Assembly: GCF_902859745.1 (NCBI RefSeq)
Contig: NZ_CADIJW010000017.1
Coordinates: forward strand, 38,366 to 102,365
DNA: 64,000 nt
Source: Achromobacter dolens
Lineage (GTDB): Bacteria > Pseudomonadota > Gammaproteobacteria > Burkholderiales > Burkholderiaceae_B
Reading direction: 5' to 3'
Below are positions 42,070 through 50,056 of this stretch, piece by piece. Each line of letters begins with the position of its first letter. The stretch's first letter is position 1. A program made the translations under genes and the position numbers. The notes under the pieces were generated by a model. It was given only the letters and a program-made list of their open reading frames with translations, was not told the origin of the DNA and searched no databases.

Positions 42070-43338
42070 TCACAGCCCCATCGCGTTGCGGTAGTAGTCG
42101 TAGAACGAGCGGATCAGCACTTCGGTCACCATGTAGTCGGCCGGCTCGGTGTCGCGGCCGCCCATCTCGACGATGCCGCGCGCCTCGGGGTAGCCGGTGA
42201 CGCCGATCTGCACCTGGTTCAGCATCTCGCTGTCGTCCATCGAGACGAAGCCGGCCGGGCCCAGCAGGTTGGCGTGCTTCAGGCGCAGGCGGGTCATTTC
42301 CTCGTCATCGTCCTCGTAGCCGTAGTAGGTGAAGACGAGTTCATGCTCGGTCGGGCTGCGCGGGATCACGTGGCGCGTCTTGAGCGAATTGGCCTGGATG
42401 CCAAATTGCGCGGCGGGAAAGACCCAAGCGCCGCCGACCCGGCCGCGGTTGAATTCCGCGCGCGGGGTGACGGTTTCCAGGTCGAGCAGCTCCAGGTCGT
42501 CGCGGAAGCGGCTCATCTCGCTGGTGGCCTCGGTCTTCTTCTTGCCCTCGTTGTGCGACACCATCACGCTGTGGGCGCCGCCGCCGGTGGGAATGCACTC
42601 GGACTTGGAATCCGCGCGCCACAGGCCGAAGGTGATGTAGAAGGTGTGCAGCAAGGTGGCGTGGTACGGGTCCTTCAGGTTCTCCAGGTACATCTTCCAG
42701 TTGCTGGGGATGAGCTGGCGGCTGTAGCCCAGCAGCTTGAGCTTCTTGCCCGGCAGCATGTGGTCGATCTCGGCCAGCACCTCGGGGCCGCAGTAGTCCT
42801 CGAAACTAGGCGCATCGTCGGCGAACGTCGCCCAGATCGAGCCGCCGCGGTTGACACTGCGCAGCTTGCGGATGCCGTTCTGCCTGGGGTCGAAGTCGCG
42901 CGGCATGCCGCCCTTGCCCATGGCGCCGCGGCGGAACGGGACGCCCTGCAGGTTGCCGTCCAGGTCGTAGTTCCACTGGTGGTATGGGCAGGTGAAGTCG
43001 GTCACCTTGCCGGTGTTCTGCCAGCAGATCTGGGCGCCGCGGTGGGCGCAGCGGTTCTCCAGCACGTTGATCTCGCCGCTTTCGGTGCGCACCATGATGA
43101 CCGGGCGGTTGCCGATCCAGTTGCGCTTGTAGCAGCCAGTCTCGGGCACTTCGCACTCCAGGCCGACGTAGTTCCAGGTGCGGCCGCCGAAGAAGACGTC
43201 CATTTCCTTCTGGAAGATGGCGGGGTCGGTGTAGACCCAGTTGGGAATGCGCGTGTAGCCCTCCTTGGGCCAGCGGCGCTCGATGTGGATGGGGGCCGCG
43301 GCGGGAGTTTCCAGCACGGCGGAATCGGAACAGGTCAT
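42070..43338 (-). CDS. Aromatic-ring-hydroxylating dioxygenase alpha subunit (Rieske; salicylate 5-hydroxylase-like candidate)
   Basis: The 422-residue oxygenase has the Rieske site CAHRG...CPYHQW at about 92-116 and the mononuclear iron site DPYHATLLH (D-x2-H-x4-H) at about 223-231, with SMDDSEM supplying the late Asp region. It should insert oxygen into an aromatic acid. The adjacent gentisate-dioxygenase-like cupin and FAH hydrolase make salicylate (to gentisate) a reasonable candidate substrate, but anthranilate or another substituted benzoate cannot be excluded. The gene is 22 bp from the beta subunit gene. Confidence 0.9.
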   Translation of the reverse strand: MTCSDSAVLETPAAAPIHIERRWPKEGYTRIPNWVYTDPAIFQKEMDVFFGGRTWNYVGLECEVPETGCYKRNWIGNRPVIMVRTESGEINVLENRCAHRGAQICWQNTGKVTDFTCPYHQWNYDLDGNLQGVPFRRGAMGKGGMPRDFDPRQNGIRKLRSVNRGGSIWATFADDAPSFEDYCGPEVLAEIDHMLPGKKLKLLGYSRQLIPSNWKMYLENLKDPYHATLLHTFYITFGLWRADSKSECIPTGGGAHSVMVSHNEGKKKTEATSEMSRFRDDLELLDLETVTPRAEFNRGRVGGAWVFPAAQFGIQANSLKTRHVIPRSPTEHELVFTYYGYEDDDEEMTRLRLKHANLLGPAGFVSMDDSEMLNQVQIGVTGYPEARGIVEMGGRDTEPADYMVTEVLIRSFYDYYRNAMGL

Positions 43339-43360
43339 GGCGGGTTTCCTGGCAGCGGGA

Positions 43361-43852
43361 TCAGAGGGGAACGATGAGCGAGGTGCGCACGCGGTAGTTG
43401 TCGTAGACGCAGTCGCGGCGGGCCAGCAGCGGGCCTTGCGGCGTCAGGCGCAGCTCGTCCAGGTAGCGGCCCACCATGTTCAGCGTGGGCTCGCGGTCGG
43501 ACAGCGACTCCATCACGGCGAAGTTGGCCTGGGCCACGATGCGCTCGCCCTGCGCCTGGATGACGCGCACGCCGCTGATGAAGTGGCGCAGCGAGCGCGG
43601 TTCGAACATGGTGGTTTCGCGCAGCGCGGTGACGCGGTCGCGCAGCATGTTCTTGTTCATGCAATAGATCAGGCCGAGCGGCAGGCCGGCGTCGTGGTTC
43701 TCGCGCGACAGCACGCGGTAGTGGCAGTCCTCGGTGAAGAAGTCGGGCCATTCCTCCAGCCGGTCTTCGTCCAGGCAGTAGGCGTAGTCGTCGTAGAAAT
43801 CGCGCAGGCGGGCGCGCAGCGAGGTGTCGTCGGGCAATTGGATCTGGGTCAT
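43361..43852 (-). CDS. Aromatic-ring-hydroxylating dioxygenase beta subunit
   Basis: The 163-residue protein has the beta-subunit/SnoaL-like fold: DFYDDYAYCLDEDRLEEWPDFFTEDCHYRVLSRENHD near the N-terminus and NMLRDRVTALRETTMFEPRSLRHFISGV in the middle. It is structural and contributes to substrate specificity in the alpha3beta3 oxygenase. It precedes the alpha gene in transcription, the reverse of the more common alpha-beta order. Confidence 0.92.
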   Translation of the reverse strand: MTQIQLPDDTSLRARLRDFYDDYAYCLDEDRLEEWPDFFTEDCHYRVLSRENHDAGLPLGLIYCMNKNMLRDRVTALRETTMFEPRSLRHFISGVRVIQAQGERIVAQANFAVMESLSDREPTLNMVGRYLDELRLTPQGPLLARRDCVYDNYRVRTSLIVPL

Positions 43853-43880
43853 GGGAATTTCCGGAATGCGAGCGGCGCGC

Positions 43881-44981
43881 TCAGGACGCGGCGGCCAGTT
43901 GCGCCAGGTTGCTTTCGAAACCGCCCTGGCTGCCGAGCGCCAGGATCGGTTCCTGCATGCGCTCCTGCCAGATCAGCGATTCCATGGCGATCTGCAAGGG
44001 ATGGTCCTGCACCGTCAGGGCCGAGGTGGTCGCGGTGCCCGAGTGGTGCGAATGCATGGCCCAGCCGGGCGCCGACAGGATCAGGTCGCCGGCCTTCCAG
44101 TCCAGCCGCACGCCGTTGACCTTGCTGTAGCCGTTGCCGCGCAGGTAGTAGTTGATGGCCGACGAGCTGTGGCGGTGCGGCACGTGGTGGTTGTCCGGCG
44201 GCGACGATGAAATCGTGGCGAAGAAGCTGTGGGTGGTGCCGATGCGGCGTTCGGTGGCCGGGTTGTACAGCACGAACAGGCGCCGGCCGTTATAGCCGCG
44301 CGCCATGTCCTCGACACTGGGCAGGTGGCGCGAGACCGCCGCCCAGGGCCAGTGCAGCGCCTTCGATTCGAGCACGTCGATGTCGATCAGCCACTCGTAG
44401 CCCATCAGCCAGGCGCCTTCCGGCGTGATCTGTTCGCGCAGCGCCAGGTCACGCGCGCGCACCGACTCGGGCGAGCGGGCGGGCGCCGGGCGGGTGTTGG
44501 CGTCGGCCGGCGGCACGTCGCCCTCGAATTCCTCGACGTAGTGGATCTCGAGCTTTTCCAGCAGCGGCGCGTTGGAGTACGACAGCCGCACCCAGGGCGT
44601 CTGGCCGTCATTGCGGTACGAATGCACCTGCATCGCAGGCGTGTTCCACACGTCCCAGCGGCTCACCGCGATTTCGCGGCCGGCCACCGTGGCCACGCCT
44701 TCGCCGCTGATACAGATCTCCAGCATGTTGGAGTTCTTGCGCAGGTTGAAGGTGCGTTCGCCGGGGTTGACGACGTTGATGGTGACGTCCGTGCCAGGGG
44801 CCAGGCCCAGACCTGGCGCGGTCGCCAGCGGATGGGCGATGAGCGAGGCGCGGCGGCCGTTGGCGGGGCGCGGCGCGTCGATCAGGCGGGCGATCTCCAG
44901 GTCGATCTCCTCCTTGGGGATCACGATCGATGGCCATTTGTTCTGCTCGCGGGGCGCGGCCCCGCTGACGTCGATGAACAT
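43881..44981 (-). CDS. Gentisate 1,2-dioxygenase-like bicupin ring-cleavage enzyme
   Basis: From ATG 44981 (AGGAGATAGAC upstream) the protein has 366 residues and two cupin halves. The C-terminal cupin holds the metal-type motif DNHHVPHRHSSSAINYYLRG (H266, H269, H271) and WAMHSHHSG (about 308-315). The N-terminal cupin lacks the His pair at the equivalent place (PGERTFNLRKNSNM). Canonical gentisate dioxygenases carry iron in the N-terminal cupin, so this is a related but distinct type. Context after a Rieske hydroxylase and before an FAH hydrolase supports ring cleavage of a gentisate-like or amino-substituted compound. Confidence 0.85.
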   Translation of the reverse strand: MFIDVSGAAPREQNKWPSIVIPKEEIDLEIARLIDAPRPANGRRASLIAHPLATAPGLGLAPGTDVTINVVNPGERTFNLRKNSNMLEICISGEGVATVAGREIAVSRWDVWNTPAMQVHSYRNDGQTPWVRLSYSNAPLLEKLEIHYVEEFEGDVPPADANTRPAPARSPESVRARDLALREQITPEGAWLMGYEWLIDIDVLESKALHWPWAAVSRHLPSVEDMARGYNGRRLFVLYNPATERRIGTTHSFFATISSSPPDNHHVPHRHSSSAINYYLRGNGYSKVNGVRLDWKAGDLILSAPGWAMHSHHSGTATTSALTVQDHPLQIAMESLIWQERMQEPILALGSQGGFESNLAQLAAAS

Positions 44982-45048
44982 GTCTATCTCCTGTTGCCGG
45001 CGGGCGGTGCGCGCCGGCGTCATGGTGCTTTGAAGGGGGTAATCGAAA

Positions 45049-46047
45049 TCAGGGCTGCGCCAGCAGCAGGTTCTCGCGGGTCTGCGGCGGCAGGGCGACG
45101 CCCAGCCCGTGATCGCGGGCGTGCTCGTACGCCACCTGCGCCATCGCCAGGTCCGACAGGCCCATGCCCATGCCCTTGAACAGCGTCAGCCGCGCATCCG
45201 GCGCGCGGGTCTCGCCGCGCGCCAGCAGGTCGCCCAGCACCGCCACGCCGTCCCACGGCGCGCCGTCCGCGCCATAGCGTTCGCGCAGTTCGCGCGAGCC
45301 GCGCCGGGCGTTTTCCAGGTCGTCCACCACCACGCGGTCGGCGCGCTCGAACACGTCCTGGCTGAATTCGGCCTTGGCCGGCAGGATCGCGCCCACGGCG
45401 TTCAGGTGGCGGCAGTCGGCCAGCCGGGCCGCGTCGACGAAGGGCTCGACGGCGCGGGTGATCAGCGTCACGATCTCGGCGCTGTCCAGCGCGTGTTCCA
45501 GCGTGGGCGATTCCTCGATCGTGAAGGCGTACTTGCCGGACACGGCATCGACGAAGGCGCGGCGCTTTGCCTGCGTCGGGCTGTAGACCCGCACGCGCCG
45601 CAGCTTGCGCACCGCGGCCAATGCGGCCAGTTGCGTCACTGCCTGCGGTCCGGTGCCGATCAGGGCGGCCTGCGTCGCGCCCTCGGGCGCGAGGGCGCGG
45701 GTCGCCACGCCGCTGATGGCGGCGGTGCGCAGCATGCCCAGCGCGCGCGCCTCGATCACCGCCCGCAGCAGGCCGGTGTCGGCGTCGAACAGGCTGAACA
45801 GCGACCCGCCGCCCGCCTTGGTGTGGACCCAGGTCTTGAAACCGGCATAGCCGCCGGGGCCGGGCCGCACCGAGCCCAATGCATGCATCGAGCTGCCGTC
45901 GCCCCAGGTGGCCAGCGCCTTGGGCACGTTGCGCGCGCCCTCCTTCGCCTGCGCCACCAGCATGCGCTGCAGCGCGTCGATGGCGCGCGGGATGGTCAGC
46001 GCCGCGACCACGTCTTTTTCGGTGAGATACCGCAATGCCTCGGTCAT
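45049..46047 (-). CDS. Ornithine cyclodeaminase / mu-crystallin family protein
   Basis: The 332-residue NAD(P)-binding protein has a conserved N-terminal substrate fold (SSMHALGSVRPGPGGYAGFKTWVHT) and a Rossmann motif AALIGTGPQAVTQLAALAAV at about 125-145. Family members reduce cyclic imines, deaminate ornithine or act on opine-like imines. It lies between the FAH hydrolase and the bicupin dioxygenase in the aromatic operon, 17 bp after the former. A possible role is handling an imine formed from an amino-substituted ring, but this is speculation. Confidence 0.87.
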   Translation of the reverse strand: MTEALRYLTEKDVVAALTIPRAIDALQRMLVAQAKEGARNVPKALATWGDGSSMHALGSVRPGPGGYAGFKTWVHTKAGGGSLFSLFDADTGLLRAVIEARALGMLRTAAISGVATRALAPEGATQAALIGTGPQAVTQLAALAAVRKLRRVRVYSPTQAKRRAFVDAVSGKYAFTIEESPTLEHALDSAEIVTLITRAVEPFVDAARLADCRHLNAVGAILPAKAEFSQDVFERADRVVVDDLENARRGSRELRERYGADGAPWDGVAVLGDLLARGETRAPDARLTLFKGMGMGLSDLAMAQVAYEHARDHGLGVALPPQTRENLLLAQP

Positions 46048-46063
46048 GCCTGTGTCCTTCGTG

Positions 46064-46915
46064 TCAGTGGGGGTGGACGGGTTCGTCCGCCACCGTGTTG
46101 CGCAGCGTGCCGACGCCCGGCACCTCGATCTCCAGCGTGTCGCCGGCCGCCAGGAAGCGCGGTGGCTGGCGGCTGGAACCGACGCCTTCCGGCGTGCCGG
46201 TGGCGATCACGTCGCCGGGCGCCAGCGGCGTGAAGGCGCTGATGTAGGCGATCAGTTCGGGAATCGGGAAGATCAGGTCGGCCAGTTCGCCCTGCTGCAC
46301 GGTCTCGCCGTTCAGGCGCGTCTGGATGCGCAGGCCCGCCGGGTCGCCGATCTCGTCGGCGGTGACCAGCCAGGGGCCGATCGCGCCGCTGCGCTCGAAG
46401 TTCTTGCCGGGCGTGACCTGGGCGTTGTGCTTCTGGAAGTCGCGCACCGAGTTTTCGGCCATGCAGGTGTAGCCGGCCACGTGGGCCAGGGCGTCGCCCG
46501 GCGCGATGTGGCGCCCTGCCCGGCCGATCACCACCGCCAGTTCGCCCTCGTAGTCGAAGCGGTCGGAGGCGCGCGGCTTCCAGACCGGCGCGCCGTGGCC
46601 GACGAAGCTGTCGGGATAGCGGGCGAACAGCGAGGGATGGCGCGGCAGCTCGCGGCCGGCCTCGGCCACATGGCGGCCGTAGTTCAGGCCGACGCAGAGG
46701 ATCTTGCGCGGCGCTGGCACCGGCGGCAGCCATTGCAGGCCGGCCAGCGCAATGCCGGGGCCGTCCTGGCCGGCCGCCGCTTGCGCGATGGCCTCGATGC
46801 CCGCCGCCAGCGCAGTGGCCAGATCGGGCCAGTACCGCGTCAACGGCACGACCTCGGCGTCGCGCAGCACGCCCCAGGCCGGCTGGCCCGCATGCTCGAA
46901 GCTGATCAGCTTCAT
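46064..46915 (-). CDS. Fumarylacetoacetate hydrolase family protein (fumarylpyruvate hydrolase-like)
   Basis: The 283-residue protein starts at ATG 46915 with GGAGACAAG upstream. FAH motifs are ILCVGLNYGRHVAEAG (about 70), the acidic metal cluster FDYEGELAVVIGR (E in D-x-E-x-E form), GYTCMAENSVRDFQ and TGTPEGVGSS. In gentisate pathways this type hydrolyses fumarylpyruvate to fumarate and pyruvate. It is first in the leftward operon, facing the GntR gene across the four operators. Confidence 0.9.
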   Translation of the reverse strand: MKLISFEHAGQPAWGVLRDAEVVPLTRYWPDLATALAAGIEAIAQAAAGQDGPGIALAGLQWLPPVPAPRKILCVGLNYGRHVAEAGRELPRHPSLFARYPDSFVGHGAPVWKPRASDRFDYEGELAVVIGRAGRHIAPGDALAHVAGYTCMAENSVRDFQKHNAQVTPGKNFERSGAIGPWLVTADEIGDPAGLRIQTRLNGETVQQGELADLIFPIPELIAYISAFTPLAPGDVIATGTPEGVGSSRQPPRFLAAGDTLEIEVPGVGTLRNTVADEPVHPH

Positions 46916-46942
46916 CTTGTCTCCTGTCCGTGGGCGATCTCC

Positions 46943-47080
46943 CTGGCATGCAATTGAGTGACGCATTGCATGCATTCGGTGGCTTTTAAGTGCCTCGACC
47001 GCTGTTTTTCCGAATTATTGCATGCAATTTTGATAAATCGCAAGGTCGGATTGTTTTTTTGATGCGCGATTGCATGCAAT
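46943..47080. promoter_or_regulatory. Four ATTGCATGCAAT-type operators in the GntR-FAH divergent region
   Basis: Perfect palindromes ATTGCATGCAAT occur at 47017-47028 and 47069-47080. A one-mismatch copy (ATTGCATGCATT) is at 46965-46976 and a 10/12 copy at 46943-46954. Start-to-start spacings are 22, 52 and 52 bp, near whole helical turns. The set is flanked by the GntR gene and the aromatic operon, so GntR binding and looping are the obvious reading (inference). Confidence 0.75.
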
Positions 47081-47132
47081 TTTGTAGGTACACTGGAGGC
47101 CCCTTCAGATACGTTTCAGCCGACGATCCGCT

Positions 47133-47867
47133 ATGGCCGCTCAGATCGACAAAGTGATTTCCGAACTCCGGGACATGGTGCTTTCCGGCGCCCTGCAACC
47201 CGGCGAACGCGTGGTGGAACTGCAGTTCTCGGCGCGCCTGGGCGTGTCGCGCACGCCGCTGCGCATCGCGCTGACCGAGCTGGAAAAGGAAGGCCTGCTG
47301 GAACGCCTGCCTTCGCGCGGCTTTCGCGTGCGGGCCTTCACCGTCGACGAGATCGGCGACGCGGTCGAAGTGCGGGGGGTGCTGGAAGGCATGGCGGCGC
47401 GGCTGTTGGCCGAGCGCGGCGCCAGCGCCGAGGTGCTGGAGCAGTTGTCGCAGGCGGTGGAGGAAGGCCGCGCCCTGCTGGCGCCGGCGCGGCGCGACCC
47501 CAAAGCCACGGTGGACGCGCGCGCCTGGGGGCAGATCAACCGCCGCTTCCACGAGATCCTGTGCGAAGCGGCCGGCAACCGCGCCCTGCTGTCGGCGCTG
47601 GAACACAACAACAAGACGCCGCTGGCCGGCCCGGCCGCGCTGACGCTGCCGTCTACGCCGTCGCAGTTGGAGACGCCCTTCGTGTTACGGGCGCAATCGG
47701 ATCACGAGGACCTGCTGCGGGCGATCACGCGGCGCGAGGCCGCGCGCGCCGAGAACCTGATGCGCGAGCACGCCTACCGCAGCCGCGAGAACAAGCGCGT
47801 GCTGCTGGAATCCCTGCGGGGGGGCGTGGCGGGCGTGGCGCAACCGGCCGATAGCGCGGCGGCTTAG
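47133..47867 (+). CDS. GntR-family (FadR/FCD) transcriptional regulator
   Basis: The 244-residue protein has an N-terminal wHTH (MVLSGALQPGERVVELQFSARLGVSRTPLRIALTELEKEGLLERLPSRGFRVRAF at about 13-68) and a C-terminal FCD helical ligand domain (VRGVLEGMAARLLAER, HEILCEAAGNRAL, DHEDLLRAITRREAARAENLMREH). FCD members typically repress catabolic operons until a carboxylate ligand binds. It is divergent from the ten-gene aromatic operon and next to four likely operators. The ATG at 47133 has only a weak RBS. Confidence 0.93.
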   Translation: MAAQIDKVISELRDMVLSGALQPGERVVELQFSARLGVSRTPLRIALTELEKEGLLERLPSRGFRVRAFTVDEIGDAVEVRGVLEGMAARLLAERGASAEVLEQLSQAVEEGRALLAPARRDPKATVDARAWGQINRRFHEILCEAAGNRALLSALEHNNKTPLAGPAALTLPSTPSQLETPFVLRAQSDHEDLLRAITRREAARAENLMREHAYRSRENKRVLLESLRGGVAGVAQPADSAAA

Positions 47868-47975
47868 CGCCCTGCGGCCTCGCGGCATGCGCGCGGCCCC
47901 GACCCGTCTACATGGCGCAGGGCAGCCCGGCGGCGGGGAACGTCGGTGCGATGGGGCCGCCAGGCCAGGCTGCGT

Positions 47976-48323
47976 TCAGAACAGCCGGCGCACGCGCTCG
48001 CGGATGGCGCCGGCATAGGCCCAGCACCACACCGCCAGCGCCAGCATCGCCACCGTGAAATAGGCGCGCGCCTCCAGCGGCACCGGATTCAGGCGCGACA
48101 GCGTCGGGAACGGCTCATAGCCGATGAAGTCGCTGGCGGCCAGCGCGCTGAACAGCAGCGCCAGCACCGGGCCGGTGAAATGCGGGCGTTCGCCGCGGGT
48201 CCGCGGATCGGCCCGGAATCGCCAGTGGAACAAGCGCAGCAACTGGATCACGACGGCGGCCAGCGGAACGACCAGGGCAAGCTGCAGTACGAGCAGCGCA
48301 ACGATGACTTGAGTGGGAAGCAT
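47976..48323 (-). CDS. Small hypothetical membrane protein
   Basis: The 115-residue protein has an N-terminal hydrophobic helix (VIVALLVLQLALVVPLAAVVIQLL), a polar loop with HFRW/RTRGERPHF, and two further helices (PVLALLFSALAASDF, YFTVAMLALAVWCWAYAGAI). It is convergent with the GntR gene and divergent from the DAO-type oxidase. No family recognised. Confidence 0.65.
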   Translation of the reverse strand: MLPTQVIVALLVLQLALVVPLAAVVIQLLRLFHWRFRADPRTRGERPHFTGPVLALLFSALAASDFIGYEPFPTLSRLNPVPLEARAYFTVAMLALAVWCWAYAGAIRERVRRLF

Positions 48324-48402
48324 GGCCGCGATTTTACGCGGCCTCGCGGCGCGCTACGGGACAACCCCTATTACTGCGCGATATGCAAACAACTATCGTA
48401 TT

Positions 48403-48430
48403 CGAGAATTATCAAATAAGAGAATTCTCG
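48403..48430. promoter_or_regulatory. Inverted repeat upstream of the D-amino-acid/peptide operon
   Basis: CGAGAATT (48403-48410) and AATTCTCG (48423-48430) are perfect 8-bp arms with a 12-bp spacer. The right part also forms the palindrome GAGAATTCTC (48420-48429), so GAGAATT appears twice as a direct repeat 16 bp apart. It is 11 bp upstream of the first operon gene and is a plausible operator, perhaps for the XRE-cupin regulator at the operon end. Confidence 0.45.
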
Positions 48431-48441
48431 CTTCCGACAAA

Positions 48442-49587
48442 ATGGCCGCAGACCCTACTTACGATTACGCCGTCATCGGCGCCGGCATCGCCGGCGCTTC
48501 CGTGGCCTACCGCCTGAGCGCGGCCGCCTCCGTGGTGGTGCTGGAGCGCGAGGCACAGCCCGGCTACCACTCCACCGGCCGTTCGGCCGCCATGTTCATG
48601 GAGACCTACGGCACCGCGCAGATCAAGGCGCTGACCCGCGCCAGCCGCGACTTCTACGAACATCCGCCGCAGGGATTCTGCGAGCATCCCCTGCTGAGCC
48701 CGCGCGGCGTGCTGTACATCGCCGCGCCCGACCAGCAGGACCTGCTGCGCGAGGTCTACGACGAATTCCGCAGCCAGTCGCCCAACGTCACGCTGATCTG
48801 CGCCGAACAGGCGCTGGCGCGCGTGCCCTGCCTGCGGCCTGACCAGTTGTGCGGCGCCATCGAGGAGCCGGACGCCCGCGATATCGACGTGCATGCCTTG
48901 CACCAGGGCTTCCTGCGCGGCATGACGCGCCAGGGCGCGGTGCTGCACAACAACGCCGAGCTGGTTGCCGCCACGTACGAGGACGGCGCCTGGACCCTGA
49001 CGCTGGCCGGCGGCGAGCCGCTGCGGGCGCGGGTGTTGGTGAACGCGGCGGGCGCCTGGGCCGATCAGGCCGCCGCGCTGTGCGGCGTGCGGCCGGTGGG
49101 CCTGCAGCCCTGCCGCCGCACCGCCTTTACTTTCACCGGGCCGGACGACGTCGACTTCGCGCACTGGCCGGCCGTGGTCGGGGTCGACGAGAGCTTCTAT
49201 TTCAAGCCCGACGCCGGCCAGTTGCTGGGCTCGCCCGCCAATGCCGATCCGGTGCCGGCGCACGACGTGGTGCCCGAGGAACTGGACGTGGCTACCGGCA
49301 TCTACCGCATCGAAGCGGCCACCTCGCTGACCATCCGCCGCCCGCGCCACACCTGGGCCGGCCTGCGCTCGTTCGTGGCCGACGGCGATTTCGTGATCGG
49401 ATGGGATCCGGCCACGCCCGCCTTCTTCTGGCTGGCGGCCCAGGGCGGCTACGGCATCCAGTCCGCCGCCGGCGTCTCGCGCCTGGCCGCCGACCTGCTG
49501 CTCGACCTGCCGTTGAACGACAGCCTGACCGCGCAGGGGGTCGACCCCGCGCGCCTGTCGCCGGCCCGTTTCTCCCCTTCCCGATAG
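48442..49587 (+). CDS. DAO-family FAD-dependent amino-acid oxidase/dehydrogenase
   Basis: From ATG 48442 the protein has 381 residues. The ORF is open further upstream, but that part covers the promoter. The FAD motif YAVIGAGIAGASVAYRLS is at about 9-26; STGRSAAMFMETYG and LVNAAGAWADQAAALCG are typical of the glycine/D-amino-acid oxidase (DAO) group. It should oxidise an amine to an imine and then a keto acid. A RidA gene follows 11 bp later, consistent with imine production. The preferred amino acid is unknown; context suggests D-amino acids. Confidence 0.9.
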   Translation: MAADPTYDYAVIGAGIAGASVAYRLSAAASVVVLEREAQPGYHSTGRSAAMFMETYGTAQIKALTRASRDFYEHPPQGFCEHPLLSPRGVLYIAAPDQQDLLREVYDEFRSQSPNVTLICAEQALARVPCLRPDQLCGAIEEPDARDIDVHALHQGFLRGMTRQGAVLHNNAELVAATYEDGAWTLTLAGGEPLRARVLVNAAGAWADQAAALCGVRPVGLQPCRRTAFTFTGPDDVDFAHWPAVVGVDESFYFKPDAGQLLGSPANADPVPAHDVVPEELDVATGIYRIEAATSLTIRRPRHTWAGLRSFVADGDFVIGWDPATPAFFWLAAQGGYGIQSAAGVSRLAADLLLDLPLNDSLTAQGVDPARLSPARFSPSR

Positions 49588-49598
49588 GAGCCCGTTCC

Positions 49599-50006
49599 AT
49601 GAGCCAAGCCATCCAGCGCCTGCCCAGCAGCCTGCCCTTCCCCTTCTCACGGGCCGTGAAGGCCGGCGGCTTCCTTTTCCTGTCGGGGCAGGTGCCGATG
49701 AGCGCCGCCGGCGAGGTGGTGCGCGGCGACATCCAGACCCAGACCCGCGCGGCCTGCGAGCGCATCGTCGAAAGCCTGGCGGCCGGCGGCGCGCGGCTGG
49801 ACCAGGTGGTCAAGGCCACCGTGTGGCTGTCGGACATGAGCCATTTCGCCGGTTTCAACGAGGTATACAAGGAATTCTTCGGCGCGGCGCTGCCGGTGCG
49901 CTCGACGGTGGCGTCGGCGCTGGCGCTGAACGTCGACGTGGAAATCGAAGTGCAGGCATATATCGGAGATGACCCAAGCGGGCAGGACGAAAGCGGGCAG
50001 GACTGA
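49599..50006 (+). CDS. RidA/YjgF family imine deaminase
   Basis: The 135-residue protein has the family core GGFLFLSGQVPMSAAGEVVRGDIQTQTRAACERI and the late FNEVYKEFFGAALPVRSTVASALALNVDVEIEVQAYI, including the catalytic Arg (VRST). RidA proteins hydrolyse enamine/imine intermediates. It directly follows an amino-acid oxidase gene. The C-terminus ends in a short direct repeat (SGQDESGQD) encoded by GCGGGCAGGAC units, an unusual tail. Confidence 0.93.
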   Translation: MSQAIQRLPSSLPFPFSRAVKAGGFLFLSGQVPMSAAGEVVRGDIQTQTRAACERIVESLAAGGARLDQVVKATVWLSDMSHFAGFNEVYKEFFGAALPVRSTVASALALNVDVEIEVQAYIGDDPSGQDESGQD

Positions 50007-50056
50007 AGTTCGACACGGCGGCAAGAACGGACAACCCTAAAGCACGGAGCGATCGC

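Noticed and set aside
48313-48441. Upstream extension of the DAO-type oxidase
   Set aside because: It starts with TTG, overlaps the divergent membrane gene and the operator-like repeat; the FAD motif begins just after ATG 48442.
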